DNA of 64,000 bases from Paenibacillus marchantiophytorum (GTDB lineage Bacteria > Bacillota > Bacilli > Paenibacillales > NBRC-103111). Under the pieces are notes generated by a model. The model did not search any database. It saw only the letters and a list, made by a program, of their open reading frames with translations, and was not told where the DNA came from. Positions 52,919-61,857 of the stretch are shown here, piece after piece. The stretch lies in NCBI RefSeq assembly GCF_014640555.1, contig NZ_BMHE01000003.1, forward strand, positions 62,001 to 126,000. Direction: 5' to 3'. Positions within the stretch are counted from its first letter, which is position 1. Each line of letters starts with the position of its first letter. The translations under genes were made by a program, and so were the position numbers.

Positions 52919-55900
52919 TCAATCATTTTGCATTTCTCGAAAAAGTGTAATTGCCGATTGGGTACCTAGTGTTTGTGTTCCCCGCCATACATTAGCATTA
53001 ATGTTATACTTGCCAAGAAATGCCGTGCCTTCAGAATGCCGTTCGAATTTGATGGCATCAGCCCTCGTATAAATCATATCGGCAGGAAGGGTTGGCGGAT
53101 CTACCGTTGTCTGAGTCTCTCTGGTTAAACGAACATACTCGCTGCCATCTCCTGCAAAGTCGAATGTTCCCAGATTAACCCAACCCGAAGAGCCGACTGT
53201 CGCGTCGATATACGTAGTCTCGGTAACCGACTGATGCTTCACTTCCACTTTGACATGATTATCGTTTGCCGTCGTGTGGACGAGCTTGTAGATGGAGACT
53301 GTATATCTTCCCTCAGGAAATTGAGCCTTCCACGTAGCGGATGATCCTTGTACGGTAGAGTACCGAGACTTAACACCAATTTTGTAGCCGGCTAAATTGC
53401 TTTGGCTCCAAGACCCTTCAGTCGTGTATAAGCCAGTCGTATTCGTGCTATCGACAATAACTGTCAGGTCCTTAATCGTTATTGCCAAAGGCGGTGTTGT
53501 TAAGGTCACTCCGTCCATCGTTACAGTGGCCCACACCGTGATATGATCTGTGGCTCCATCAAGGCTTTGAAGGGTCAACAAACCGCTGCTGTTCACTATA
53601 GCCAGATCGGTTCTATCAACAAAATACTGCACATTGGCATGTGCCAGATCACCGATCAGACCGTTGTCCAAATAACCGGTTATGCTCAGTTGAGCAGCTC
53701 GCGTCATCTGCAGCTCATCCTGATTCGACAGGATGGCCACCGATTCCAGCAGCGGCATCCGATTCGGATCCACCCACATCATCGCATCGGCAACTACCCG
53801 TGACTTATTGGCCTTGTTGGTTAATTCAACGTATCCACGATCGCCTGCTGCAAAAGGGTAAGCTCCCAGGAACACCCAAGTCCCATTGGCCGTTGTCTCA
53901 TCAACGGTAACCGTCTGTGAACCACCGCTGTAATAAACGGTGAAAGCGGCATTGGTTGCCCAATTTTCACTCGTGGCGGTTATTTGCGGGAGCTTGTAAT
54001 ACACGCTATAAGTGACACTTTCCGGCAGCTCGGGCCGCCAGACAATCTTGCTAGTTGCTGTAGTCGAAGTTGATTTGGCATATACATAGTTATCGTAGTA
54101 ATAGTCATTAGCCGTTGTATCCCGTATCCAGACGCCTTCTGTCTCCGCCTCCGTATTATCCACAATGATGGATGACCCTGCCTGCCAATCGGGTTGGACC
54201 GGCGTCTCCGTTACTTGATCAGGCAGATATAGCGTACGCTTGCGGGTCTGTTTCCCATCCGATTCCACGTAATAAGTGAAGGTTTGTGATAGATCGTTTA
54301 CCCGTATCGACCATTCCATCGGATAGATCGTATCCGGAACGGTCGTGTACGTGGCCCCGCCGTCCAATGAGTAATGGATCGTTGCTGGTTTCGTCGTTTT
54401 GGCCTCTACATAAGCATCGTAAGACGTTTTGTCGGGTTTGACGATTAGCATGCCTTTAACAGCATCTATTGGACTGTGAACATCGAAGAAATAGCTTGCA
54501 TCCGATGTATCAGCCGTTCTAACCTGATGCAGCGGCACATGAATGTTAAGTCCTTCCACAATGATCGCTGTCATTCCCTTGCTTGAAACCGTGGCCTGAA
54601 TGATTCCGCCGCTCATAACCGCTTGCTCTGGTGTGCCATTATCACGGATGATGGTTACGTTATAATCTTGTGCTGGGTTGAACCCAATGAGCTGCGCATT
54701 CAATTTGATTGGAGTCTGCACTTCAGCAGTCGATTCGTTGCTTAGTCCAATGTAGAACTTATTTCCACTTTCCCCCGTTATCCAGTTCAACTGAGGATTG
54801 TTCGTCTGGATAATCCCTTTGGGCATCCAGAGCCAAACGTTCGAATTGCCGTAGAATTGACCTGGTTTATTCCCATAGAGATGATATTTGAACCATAGAA
54901 AATTAGTTTCGAATACAGAAGGAAATGTAATGTTCCCATTGGATTTCAGCGATTGTTCGCTGATTAGATAATCCATCGTTTGGCCGAGCTGTGCTGGCAT
55001 ATGATGATAATAGATGGATGTAGCCCCGCTGGGACCTTTCAAAGCAAAATCCGGTTCCAGTTGACTAACGGCGAAGCCCTTATAGTAATAACCTGGATAA
55101 CTGGAATACCTTCCGATAACCGCATTATGAGCGATATCTTGCAGCAATTTGTCACCTGTATAGAGTGACAATCTCAGCATGAAAGGGGCTTCCTGCGCAT
55201 TCATCCGATAATAGCCGGTTGTACTTCCCGCCTCAAACGTCAACCCGTTAGGTGAAACAAGCCAACTGTCGGCTTGAACACCACCAGCTACGTCTTCAGG
55301 GAGCTTAGTCCTGGGATAATTGTACTTACCGCTTGCCGGCCAATGGAAAGACTCCGCGTAATTATACGTCTCCGGCTGCGGAATCGTAACGGTGCCTCCG
55401 GGAACCGGACGAGCAACGAACATGGTCGCATACTGTTTGGCTTCCTTGTAAGCGGCATTCAAGTATTTGGGGTCCTTCGTTTCCTCGTAGAGCTCCAAGA
55501 TCTCCATCCACAGTTTGCCATAATAATAAATAAACTCATTTTTACTTACATTTACTGTCTCAGGAGTATCGATATTTTGAACGATATAACTGTCGGCTGC
55601 ATCCTTGGCAGCCTGTAAATACTGCGCATCCCCCGTCATACGATACATCATCAGGGGCTGAATAACTGGCCCGCGATCTTTCTGATCCGGATTGCGCACA
55701 AGGTACTCTTGCTTTCCTAACGCTTTAATTCCAGCCGAAGTGCCCATCATCTGATTGACAGCGGCTACGCTTGAAACATCGAACGGCAAAGTTGCCATTT
55801 TCCATAACGACGGCACGCCATATACGGGCTTCTGTGTCGGTGACCACCCGATACCATTTCGCGATACACCGTATTGGATGGACGGCAGCGCCCTCGTATC

Positions 55901-58039
55901 ATAAAGTTGGTTGTCTCCTGTCAAATAGTAGGCTCCCAGAAGAACCCCATTCGATGTTGTTCGAACGCTATCCTCGTTCTCAATATCAATGAAGCCCTTG
56001 GCTCGGTTCCACCACCCGCTAGGCGACGGAACATAGTTAACAGAGTCGTCACCCTGAGGCTCAATCTTGAGCAGATCGATCATATTGAACATCGCATCCG
56101 TAAGTGACTGTTCCGCGACATTTTCCCTGTAGGCCGAATAGCCGTATTCATTACGGAGAATATCCCCGTATGCTTTATAGAGACTACTGCTTTGAGCGAT
56201 TAGCCCCATATGAAATTGATACGTGCTTTCCGCAGTCATTTGTGAATAAGTCCCTAGTTGAGGAGCGTACAGGATCGGCTGCACGCTGCCTTCGTTGTTG
56301 ACAAGACTCATGCCCAGCCGTTGTTTCGTAACGCCTCCTGTCGGCTCAAATTCGACCGGAAGTTCTTCCGACGGTACAAATACACCATAGGTCAAAACTT
56401 TACCCGCGCCATCATTCTTTTCAATCAAACTTATCGGAGCGCTCAACTCTCTTAAGCTTGTTGATTCCACAGAACCTACCATTTTGGCATGCGATCTGAA
56501 ACCATTTAACACTTCATTAATGCCAGAGATTTGTTCTGTCGTGAAAGACTGATAGCCAATCACATAATTGCCATCCCGGCGAGGTGTAAAGGCGAAGGAA
56601 ACATCTGGTTTGTCCCCTGACAAGGACCAGTTCACTTGTAAATCGTAATCGCTTCCATGGGAAGAATCTGTTAATACCGCCGTGTGGCTATCTGGGAAAT
56701 TAATCGCGTCGAATGTAATCCAGCGTTTGTTCATCGTATCGTAGTAATTGGTACGACTTCCCGCATTCCCATCCAACAAGACCCATTGTTCTTCAAGTCT
56801 TTCCGCCACATTATTGATTGCCACCCAGTTGCCCGTAACCGCGTCCTTGTAGAACAGATCACGAACGATGGATTTACCTCCATCCCAAGCAGCTTCATAG
56901 AAAGTTGCCTTATAGTTAGCGTTCTCGATGCTGCCTTTGTTCGTATAACTGAGATTCGCCAATGTGCGGCTGCGCAGCGGAGGCAGCGGTGGAGCCTGCT
57001 GCCGAATATTTCCTTCGAACTTGACGCTATCCGCCCGCGTAATGATAGTGCCCGTCGTTGGCTGCGTTCGAGTCAGCCTGACAAATTCGGTATCATTGCC
57101 GCTGAAATAATACGCTCCCAAATCAACCCATCCAGCAGATGGGCCCGACGAGGGCCTCAGATCCATAAACTTAACATCCGTTATCCCATTATGCACAATT
57201 TCGATTTTGACATTACTATCGGCTTTATCCGCCCAATTAAGCTTGTTGAACGATATTCTCGCCGTTCCTGCTTCCAATCGCGGATTCCATGTGATGCTTC
57301 TTCCCACCGCATCTGTAAAGCTGGAACTGGAATTATTAAAGCCTTTCACTCCTGTGCTTGTGCTCCAATAAGGAGCCGAATATCCGTTATTCTTGTTCTC
57401 CACATCGGTGGTGACGACACCATTAATCGTGAGGCTTCCATCATCAATAATGATCGTCTTATAAGGCTCTTTCTGCTGAATGTTCCCTTCGAACTTGACC
57501 GCATCAGCACGTGTTAGAACCGTACTGCTACTGCTGGCAGACCGAGTCAATTTAACGAATTCCTCGCCAGACCCAGAGAAATAATACTCGCCCAAATCAA
57601 CCCATCCCGCAGGAGCGCCAACGGAAGGTCTCAGATCCATATAGACAACATCCGTCAGCCCATTATGAACGATTTCGATTTTCACATTACTATCGGCTTT
57701 GTCCTCCCAATTCAGCTTATAGAACGATATTCTCGCCGTTCCAGCTTTCAATCGCGGACTCCACGATATGGCTCTGCCTGCTGTGCTTGTATATTTGGAA
57801 CTTGAATTATTATACCCCTTCACTCCTGTGCTTGTGGTCCAATTCGGAGCCGAGTATCCGTTATCCGCATTATCCGTGTCAGGGGTCACAACCCCATCGA
57901 TCGTGAGGCTGCCGTCATCGATGATGATGGTCTTGAACGGTACAGTTTCCGCACTAGCCGTCCTTATTCCGAATAGACTTAATGGAACTAATATCGTCAT
58001 GATAAATAAAATTAAGAAAAACAACTCTCTTTTCCTCAT
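52919..58039 (-). CDS. Large secreted multidomain protein, putative (alpha/alpha)-toroid carbohydrate enzyme
   Basis: A protein of about 1,706 aa. The signal peptide is MRKRELFFLILFIMTILVPL to TASA. Two golvesin/Xly-like beta-sandwich domains follow (about 35-190 and 195-350; IIIDDGSLTI, NSNVKIEIVHNG-type cores, LTRADAVKFEG). The central part (about 360-1270) has a beta domain and then a helical toroid-like region with YLTGDNQLYDTRALPSIQYG, WMEILELYEETKDPKYLNAA and ETYNYAESFHWPASG. Then come a third golvesin-like domain (about 1300-1420), an Ig-like domain and a fourth (about 1530-1690). I recognise no GH or PL family. ATG at 58039 follows AAAGGG; ATG at 58048 is possible, and the one at 58087 lies upstream of the cre site. 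Confidence 0.75.
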   Translation of the reverse strand: MRKRELFFLILFIMTILVPLSLFGIRTASAETVPFKTIIIDDGSLTIDGVVTPDTDNADNGYSAPNWTTSTGVKGYNNSSSKYTSTAGRAISWSPRLKAGTARISFYKLNWEDKADSNVKIEIVHNGLTDVVYMDLRPSVGAPAGWVDLGEYYFSGSGEEFVKLTRSASSSSTVLTRADAVKFEGNIQQKEPYKTIIIDDGSLTINGVVTTDVENKNNGYSAPYWSTSTGVKGFNNSSSSFTDAVGRSITWNPRLEAGTARISFNKLNWADKADSNVKIEIVHNGITDVKFMDLRPSSGPSAGWVDLGAYYFSGNDTEFVRLTRTQPTTGTIITRADSVKFEGNIRQQAPPLPPLRSRTLANLSYTNKGSIENANYKATFYEAAWDGGKSIVRDLFYKDAVTGNWVAINNVAERLEEQWVLLDGNAGSRTNYYDTMNKRWITFDAINFPDSHTAVLTDSSHGSDYDLQVNWSLSGDKPDVSFAFTPRRDGNYVIGYQSFTTEQISGINEVLNGFRSHAKMVGSVESTSLRELSAPISLIEKNDGAGKVLTYGVFVPSEELPVEFEPTGGVTKQRLGMSLVNNEGSVQPILYAPQLGTYSQMTAESTYQFHMGLIAQSSSLYKAYGDILRNEYGYSAYRENVAEQSLTDAMFNMIDLLKIEPQGDDSVNYVPSPSGWWNRAKGFIDIENEDSVRTTSNGVLLGAYYLTGDNQLYDTRALPSIQYGVSRNGIGWSPTQKPVYGVPSLWKMATLPFDVSSVAAVNQMMGTSAGIKALGKQEYLVRNPDQKDRGPVIQPLMMYRMTGDAQYLQAAKDAADSYIVQNIDTPETVNVSKNEFIYYYGKLWMEILELYEETKDPKYLNAAYKEAKQYATMFVARPVPGGTVTIPQPETYNYAESFHWPASGKYNYPRTKLPEDVAGGVQADSWLVSPNGLTFEAGSTTGYYRMNAQEAPFMLRLSLYTGDKLLQDIAHNAVIGRYSSYPGYYYKGFAVSQLEPDFALKGPSGATSIYYHHMPAQLGQTMDYLISEQSLKSNGNITFPSVFETNFLWFKYHLYGNKPGQFYGNSNVWLWMPKGIIQTNNPQLNWITGESGNKFYIGLSNESTAEVQTPIKLNAQLIGFNPAQDYNVTIIRDNGTPEQAVMSGGIIQATVSSKGMTAIIVEGLNIHVPLHQVRTADTSDASYFFDVHSPIDAVKGMLIVKPDKTSYDAYVEAKTTKPATIHYSLDGGATYTTVPDTIYPMEWSIRVNDLSQTFTYYVESDGKQTRKRTLYLPDQVTETPVQPDWQAGSSIIVDNTEAETEGVWIRDTTANDYYYDNYVYAKSTSTTATSKIVWRPELPESVTYSVYYKLPQITATSENWATNAAFTVYYSGGSQTVTVDETTANGTWVFLGAYPFAAGDRGYVELTNKANKSRVVADAMMWVDPNRMPLLESVAILSNQDELQMTRAAQLSITGYLDNGLIGDLAHANVQYFVDRTDLAIVNSSGLLTLQSLDGATDHITVWATVTMDGVTLTTPPLAITIKDLTVIVDSTNTTGLYTTEGSWSQSNLAGYKIGVKSRYSTVQGSSATWKAQFPEGRYTVSIYKLVHTTANDNHVKVEVKHQSVTETTYIDATVGSSGWVNLGTFDFAGDGSEYVRLTRETQTTVDPPTLPADMIYTRADAIKFERHSEGTAFLGKYNINANVWRGTQTLGTQSAITLFREMQND
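57010..57910 (-). repeat. Tandem DNA repeat encoding two golvesin-like domains
   Basis: Two units of about 460 bp (about 57010-57460 and 57475-57910) are highly alike. Both contain CATTACTATCGGCTTT, AACGATATTCTCGCCGTTCC and CACTCCTGTGCTTGTG. They encode the first two domains of the secreted protein, a recent tandem duplication. Confidence 0.8.
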
Positions 58040-58062
58040 ACAACTCATCCCTTTCCTTATTT

Positions 58063-58076
58063 TGGTAACGCTTTCA
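58063..58076 (-). promoter_or_regulatory. cre-like catabolite site
   Basis: TGGTAACGCTTTCA matches the cre consensus TGWAANCGNTNWCA closely and lies 24 bp before the start of the secreted-protein gene, where CcpA could block transcription. It also shares GGTAACG with the LacI operators. Confidence 0.55.
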
Positions 58077-58233
58077 AAAATCCGCAACCTCCTTTATTCC
58101 CATGTCCGCAAAGAAGCAATTATCCGCATCCTACCGGCTAATCCCCCCCTTCGTCTTTGATATCATAGCATGTCGCTTAACCGTGAAATTTCTTTAATTT
58201 CTAGAATTTCTTATAAGATTTTAAGTAAAAAAT

Positions 58234-58285
58234 AAACTTGCAACATTTTCGTCTGCTTAACAGCAGTCAGAAACGTTGCAAGTTT
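58234..58285 (-). terminator. Terminator after the SGNH/FAD operon
   Basis: AAACTTGCAAC pairs with GTTGCAAGTTT; TCTGC/GCAG pairs inside. On the minus strand TTTATTTTTTACTT follows. Confidence 0.8.
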
Positions 58286-58311
58286 TACATTTGGAACAAA
58301 CCGACTTTAAA

Positions 58312-59523
58312 CTACACGAATGGCGGCTTTACGAACAACAACTTGCCAAGCTGGATCACTGTTTGATCGTACCAATCCGGATGCTGCCGAACATGCGCAA
58401 GGCTTCGTTCATTACCGCATGCCTCAAACACGGCCGCTTTGTCTGTCTTCTCGGTATCGATTTCGAAGCGAACGGTATGTTTCCCATTCGGGAGCTCTGG
58501 CAAGAATACATACTGATTCCGATTATGATCGTTATACAGGGTGAATCGATCCACAACGAAGGGGTCTCCGCCGTCCACCGTCACTTTCAATCTGCCGGAA
58601 TCTGGCCCCCCGATATCGAACAGTCCAATATGTGTGCCTTCGAACTGCACTGTGACAGCCTCCCCCGGATCGACTGCTCGCCATAGTCCGGAGAACAACC
58701 AGTCGTACTTGCGGGCCAAAGCTGAATCATCAGGAGTTACGTAGGACCATCCCGCTGATACATGGGCATGACCATCCAGCGGCAGCATCGTCGCGTACTC
58801 CCAAGGATTCGCTAGGACCAAAGAAGCCTTAGGTAAGTTATGTTCGAAACGTCCAGAGGGATCTCGAAGCTCACTTATTTTCTCAAACGAGCGGGTGATC
58901 GTATCCGTGTAAATCTGGTGTCCTTCGGGAATGGTCGGATGAACCGAATCATGCGTAAAAACAATAGCTCCGGGAATCGACTTATCGGGCCCTGAAGTAA
59001 AAATGAGCTTTCCTTCGGATACCAAATGACTGACTGCTACGCCCAGATGAATCGAAGGAATACCGTAGTAATCGGCCACTTCCTCCTGCATAAGCGCGCC
59101 CTTCTGGTATTCGCCGGACTGAAATAAGGCCAAATCGCGCTCCTTCAGCGTATAAACGAACAGGATATCGGTAAAGCGGCTCATCTTGCGGATTTGTCGG
59201 ACAATCCCTTCGATGCGCGCCTTGGACTCCGGCACTCCGCCATCGTTGCCAACAAATTCAACAAACACGAGGTCAGGCTGATGACGCAGCACATCCCTCT
59301 CCAAACGGGCGCAGCCCAAATCCGATCCAGTTCCGTCAATGCCTGCATTCACACAGCGGATATCCGACTTGGGATACTGCCCACGAAGCCAATCCGCCGT
59401 CATGACCCTGTATCCTTCGGAACGCGTATTGCTGCCGCCAAAGTAGACGATTGTCACGCTTTCCCCATTCTCCAACTTCTGAATGACATTAGGCAGTCCT
59501 CTTCGAGGGAATAATTCGTTCAT
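58312..59523 (-). CDS. SGNH-type esterase with C-terminal beta domain
   Basis: A 403-aa cytoplasmic protein. Block I reads VTIVYFGGSNTRSEGYR (Ser nucleophile in GSN, not GDS), then NAGIDGTGSDLG, FVEFVGNDGG and FTHDSVHPTIPEGHQ with the Asp-x-x-His pair. The C-terminal 160 residues are beta-rich (VQFEGTHIGLFDIGGPDSGRLKVTVDGGDP), like the accessory domain of carbohydrate esterases. The ATG overlaps the FAD oxidoreductase stop by 4 bp. Deacetylation of imported oligosaccharides is likely. Confidence 0.85.
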   Translation of the reverse strand: MNELFPRRGLPNVIQKLENGESVTIVYFGGSNTRSEGYRVMTADWLRGQYPKSDIRCVNAGIDGTGSDLGCARLERDVLRHQPDLVFVEFVGNDGGVPESKARIEGIVRQIRKMSRFTDILFVYTLKERDLALFQSGEYQKGALMQEEVADYYGIPSIHLGVAVSHLVSEGKLIFTSGPDKSIPGAIVFTHDSVHPTIPEGHQIYTDTITRSFEKISELRDPSGRFEHNLPKASLVLANPWEYATMLPLDGHAHVSAGWSYVTPDDSALARKYDWLFSGLWRAVDPGEAVTVQFEGTHIGLFDIGGPDSGRLKVTVDGGDPFVVDRFTLYNDHNRNQYVFLPELPNGKHTVRFEIDTEKTDKAAVFEACGNERSLAHVRQHPDWYDQTVIQLGKLLFVKPPFV

Positions 59524-61757
59524 TGCAACTTCACCTGACCCTTGCTTATCGTTGTAGGAGCAAACAATTTTACAGCAAACACTTCATGATAAGGCGAACC
59601 GAAAGTCGCGGAGAAATCGAAGCGGATTCGGGTTACACCTTGCGCATCCACTTTATGTTTATTCAGCGTGAGATAATTGCCACTGATTACGATTTCCCTC
59701 TCCGTTCCGTCTTCGAAAGTCAAGGTCATATCATAATCTTGGATAAGGGACTCGATGGGATCGTCGAAATGCTCCAAATCCAACTGCGAATTGAAAACCA
59801 GATGGATTTCTTCCAGATTTTTGGGGCTTTCAAAGGTGAGTTCCAACCATTCCCCTCCTTCCGTACGTTCGGAAATCCAACCGTTCGGCAGACCATAGGG
59901 TCTGGAGTAGCCGTTGACGACATTCTCGGGATTATACATAATCTGAGATGGCAGCAGGTCCTTAAAACAAATGCTTTGATTGAATTTCTTCAGCTTGGAC
60001 GGCACTTCCGGCTTATAATGGAAGCTAACCGCGCCTGTAATCTTCTCTTCGTTGACATAAACGGCTAACCTAGCCGTACCTTCTAGCACGATGTAGATTT
60101 TGTCGTCTGCCGGCTTCTCGCAGCCCAAGTCCAGTGTAATCCAGTCGTCATGTCCGGCTTCAATAGCCAAGCCGTAGTCTTTCAGCTCGCAAGAAGGAAT
60201 GTAATTTTCCTTCCTGTCCCCGCCAAACAGCTTCACATGCAGCATTTCTGAATACTCGGAAACATTTTTAATTTTAATCCGCACGCTTTCTGCTGCGGAC
60301 GTCTCAATCGGAAGGACCAAACATAACCCTTTCTCCAAGGGAATCGCTTCGGTTGAATGAGGATTGGCATAGCTGCGCTGAGATGATGCGCGAATCTGTA
60401 ATCCGTCAGCGAAATAAGGATCCAATTTCTCTTGCAGCCCAACAATCGTTTGTCCGTCTCGAAGCAGCAGCGCTTGCAGTTCTCCCATATGAGCTTCGAC
60501 GATCGCTGCTGGGTCTGCCTCATATTTCAGGCATAATGAAGCAGCCGTTCCAACCGCCTGCCCCATACAACCGCAGGTAGCCATTACTCTTGTAGATCCG
60601 AATGCAACATGAGTAGCACTTATATTGCGACCAGCGAACATAAGATTGGGAATATTTTGGGAAAATAAACTGCGGAACGGAATATTGTACAAGCCAGGGA
60701 CGAAATTCCATGCTGTAGCTGGTCCCTCATCATAGATGCCCTTAGCAGCATGCAAGTCCATATACCATCCCCCGACGGATACCGCATCTTCGAAATGCGG
60801 CTTTGTGGTAAGATCGTTCTGGGACAACATGTGATTCCCAATAAACCGTCTTGACTCCCTTTTTCCCGGAATCGGGCATACATAATCCAAGATAAGATTG
60901 TCCACATCATCGAATTCGCCGCTATTTTTGATATAATCCCAAATCCCATAAACCAATTTCCGCAGTTCCAATGCGATGTCTTCATTGTTTGCGATAACAT
61001 CCATATGTCCGCCATATTCCAGCCACCACAATCCGCCGAGCCCGTTGATTTTTCTAGGAAAAGCCCGATGGTTCAAGCCTATTCGGATACTATCAAAAAA
61101 TTCCAACTTCGTAATATCATACGCAAAGCCAGGTCGCTTGTACGGAACGGAATATTCGACGTCACGGGCTTGAAACAGGATCGTGTCTCCCATGGTGTAA
61201 TGATCCGCCACTTCAGGAGCCAAATCTTCCTTGAATTCATGACTTGCTTCTCTACCCCGCCTAAAGAGAGCACCTGCTTGATATCCGACAACCCCGTCAC
61301 CAGAGCAATCAATGTAGGTACGGCTTTCAAAGCGGAATTTCTTTTCAGACGCCAATTGAAGACCTTCTACCCATTTGATTCTGCCGTTCTCCATGCCCGT
61401 TTCATGCACACAGGTATTCAGAAATAGAGCAATGTTAGGCTCATCATAGATCATATCCAACAAGACCGTATCCGAAAGCGAAAGCATAAGTTTCTTGTTG
61501 TATAAAGGATTATAGTGGAAAATCTTCAACTTAAGTTCTTCCACTAACCCGCCCTCACGCGCATAATAGGATGGACTGTTTCCGAGATACGCCGAGCCAT
61601 TAATATGAACCCTGACCTCGCTGCTGGCATTGCCCCCAAGAACCGGACGATCATTAATAAGTGAAACTTGCAACCCTTGCCGTGCCGCAGCTATAGCGGC
61701 GCATAGACCCGCAATACCTCCGCCTACGACCGTTACATCCGATTTAATAAGCTCCAT
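59520..61757 (-). CDS. FAD-dependent oxidoreductase, paralogue of the gene at 17575
   Basis: A 745-aa FAD_oxidored protein. VTVVGGGIAGLCAAIAAARQGLQVSLINDRPVLGGNASSEVRV matches the paralogue closely. MFAGRNISATHVAFGSTRVMATCGCMGQAVGTAASL is the distal FAD segment. The C-terminal portion from about residue 470 is beta-rich. GGAGG precedes the ATG at 61757; an in-frame ATG nine codons upstream has no site. It is coupled to the SGNH esterase and follows a YesMN pair, as in the island locus. Confidence 0.87.
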   Translation of the reverse strand: MELIKSDVTVVGGGIAGLCAAIAAARQGLQVSLINDRPVLGGNASSEVRVHINGSAYLGNSPSYYAREGGLVEELKLKIFHYNPLYNKKLMLSLSDTVLLDMIYDEPNIALFLNTCVHETGMENGRIKWVEGLQLASEKKFRFESRTYIDCSGDGVVGYQAGALFRRGREASHEFKEDLAPEVADHYTMGDTILFQARDVEYSVPYKRPGFAYDITKLEFFDSIRIGLNHRAFPRKINGLGGLWWLEYGGHMDVIANNEDIALELRKLVYGIWDYIKNSGEFDDVDNLILDYVCPIPGKRESRRFIGNHMLSQNDLTTKPHFEDAVSVGGWYMDLHAAKGIYDEGPATAWNFVPGLYNIPFRSLFSQNIPNLMFAGRNISATHVAFGSTRVMATCGCMGQAVGTAASLCLKYEADPAAIVEAHMGELQALLLRDGQTIVGLQEKLDPYFADGLQIRASSQRSYANPHSTEAIPLEKGLCLVLPIETSAAESVRIKIKNVSEYSEMLHVKLFGGDRKENYIPSCELKDYGLAIEAGHDDWITLDLGCEKPADDKIYIVLEGTARLAVYVNEEKITGAVSFHYKPEVPSKLKKFNQSICFKDLLPSQIMYNPENVVNGYSRPYGLPNGWISERTEGGEWLELTFESPKNLEEIHLVFNSQLDLEHFDDPIESLIQDYDMTLTFEDGTEREIVISGNYLTLNKHKVDAQGVTRIRFDFSATFGSPYHEVFAVKLFAPTTISKGQVKLQ

Positions 61758-61857
61758 TGTGATAACCTCCATGATTAGATACAAGTATCATGGTAGTCCT
61801 TTTGATCCCCGTTTTTTTACAGGATTTCGAGAAAAACTCACACATTTTTTCGCAACC

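Noticed and set aside
56684..57517. Plus-strand ORF of 277 codons
   Set aside because: It is a shadow of the large secreted protein on the other strand; its length reflects the repeated golvesin-like coding units.
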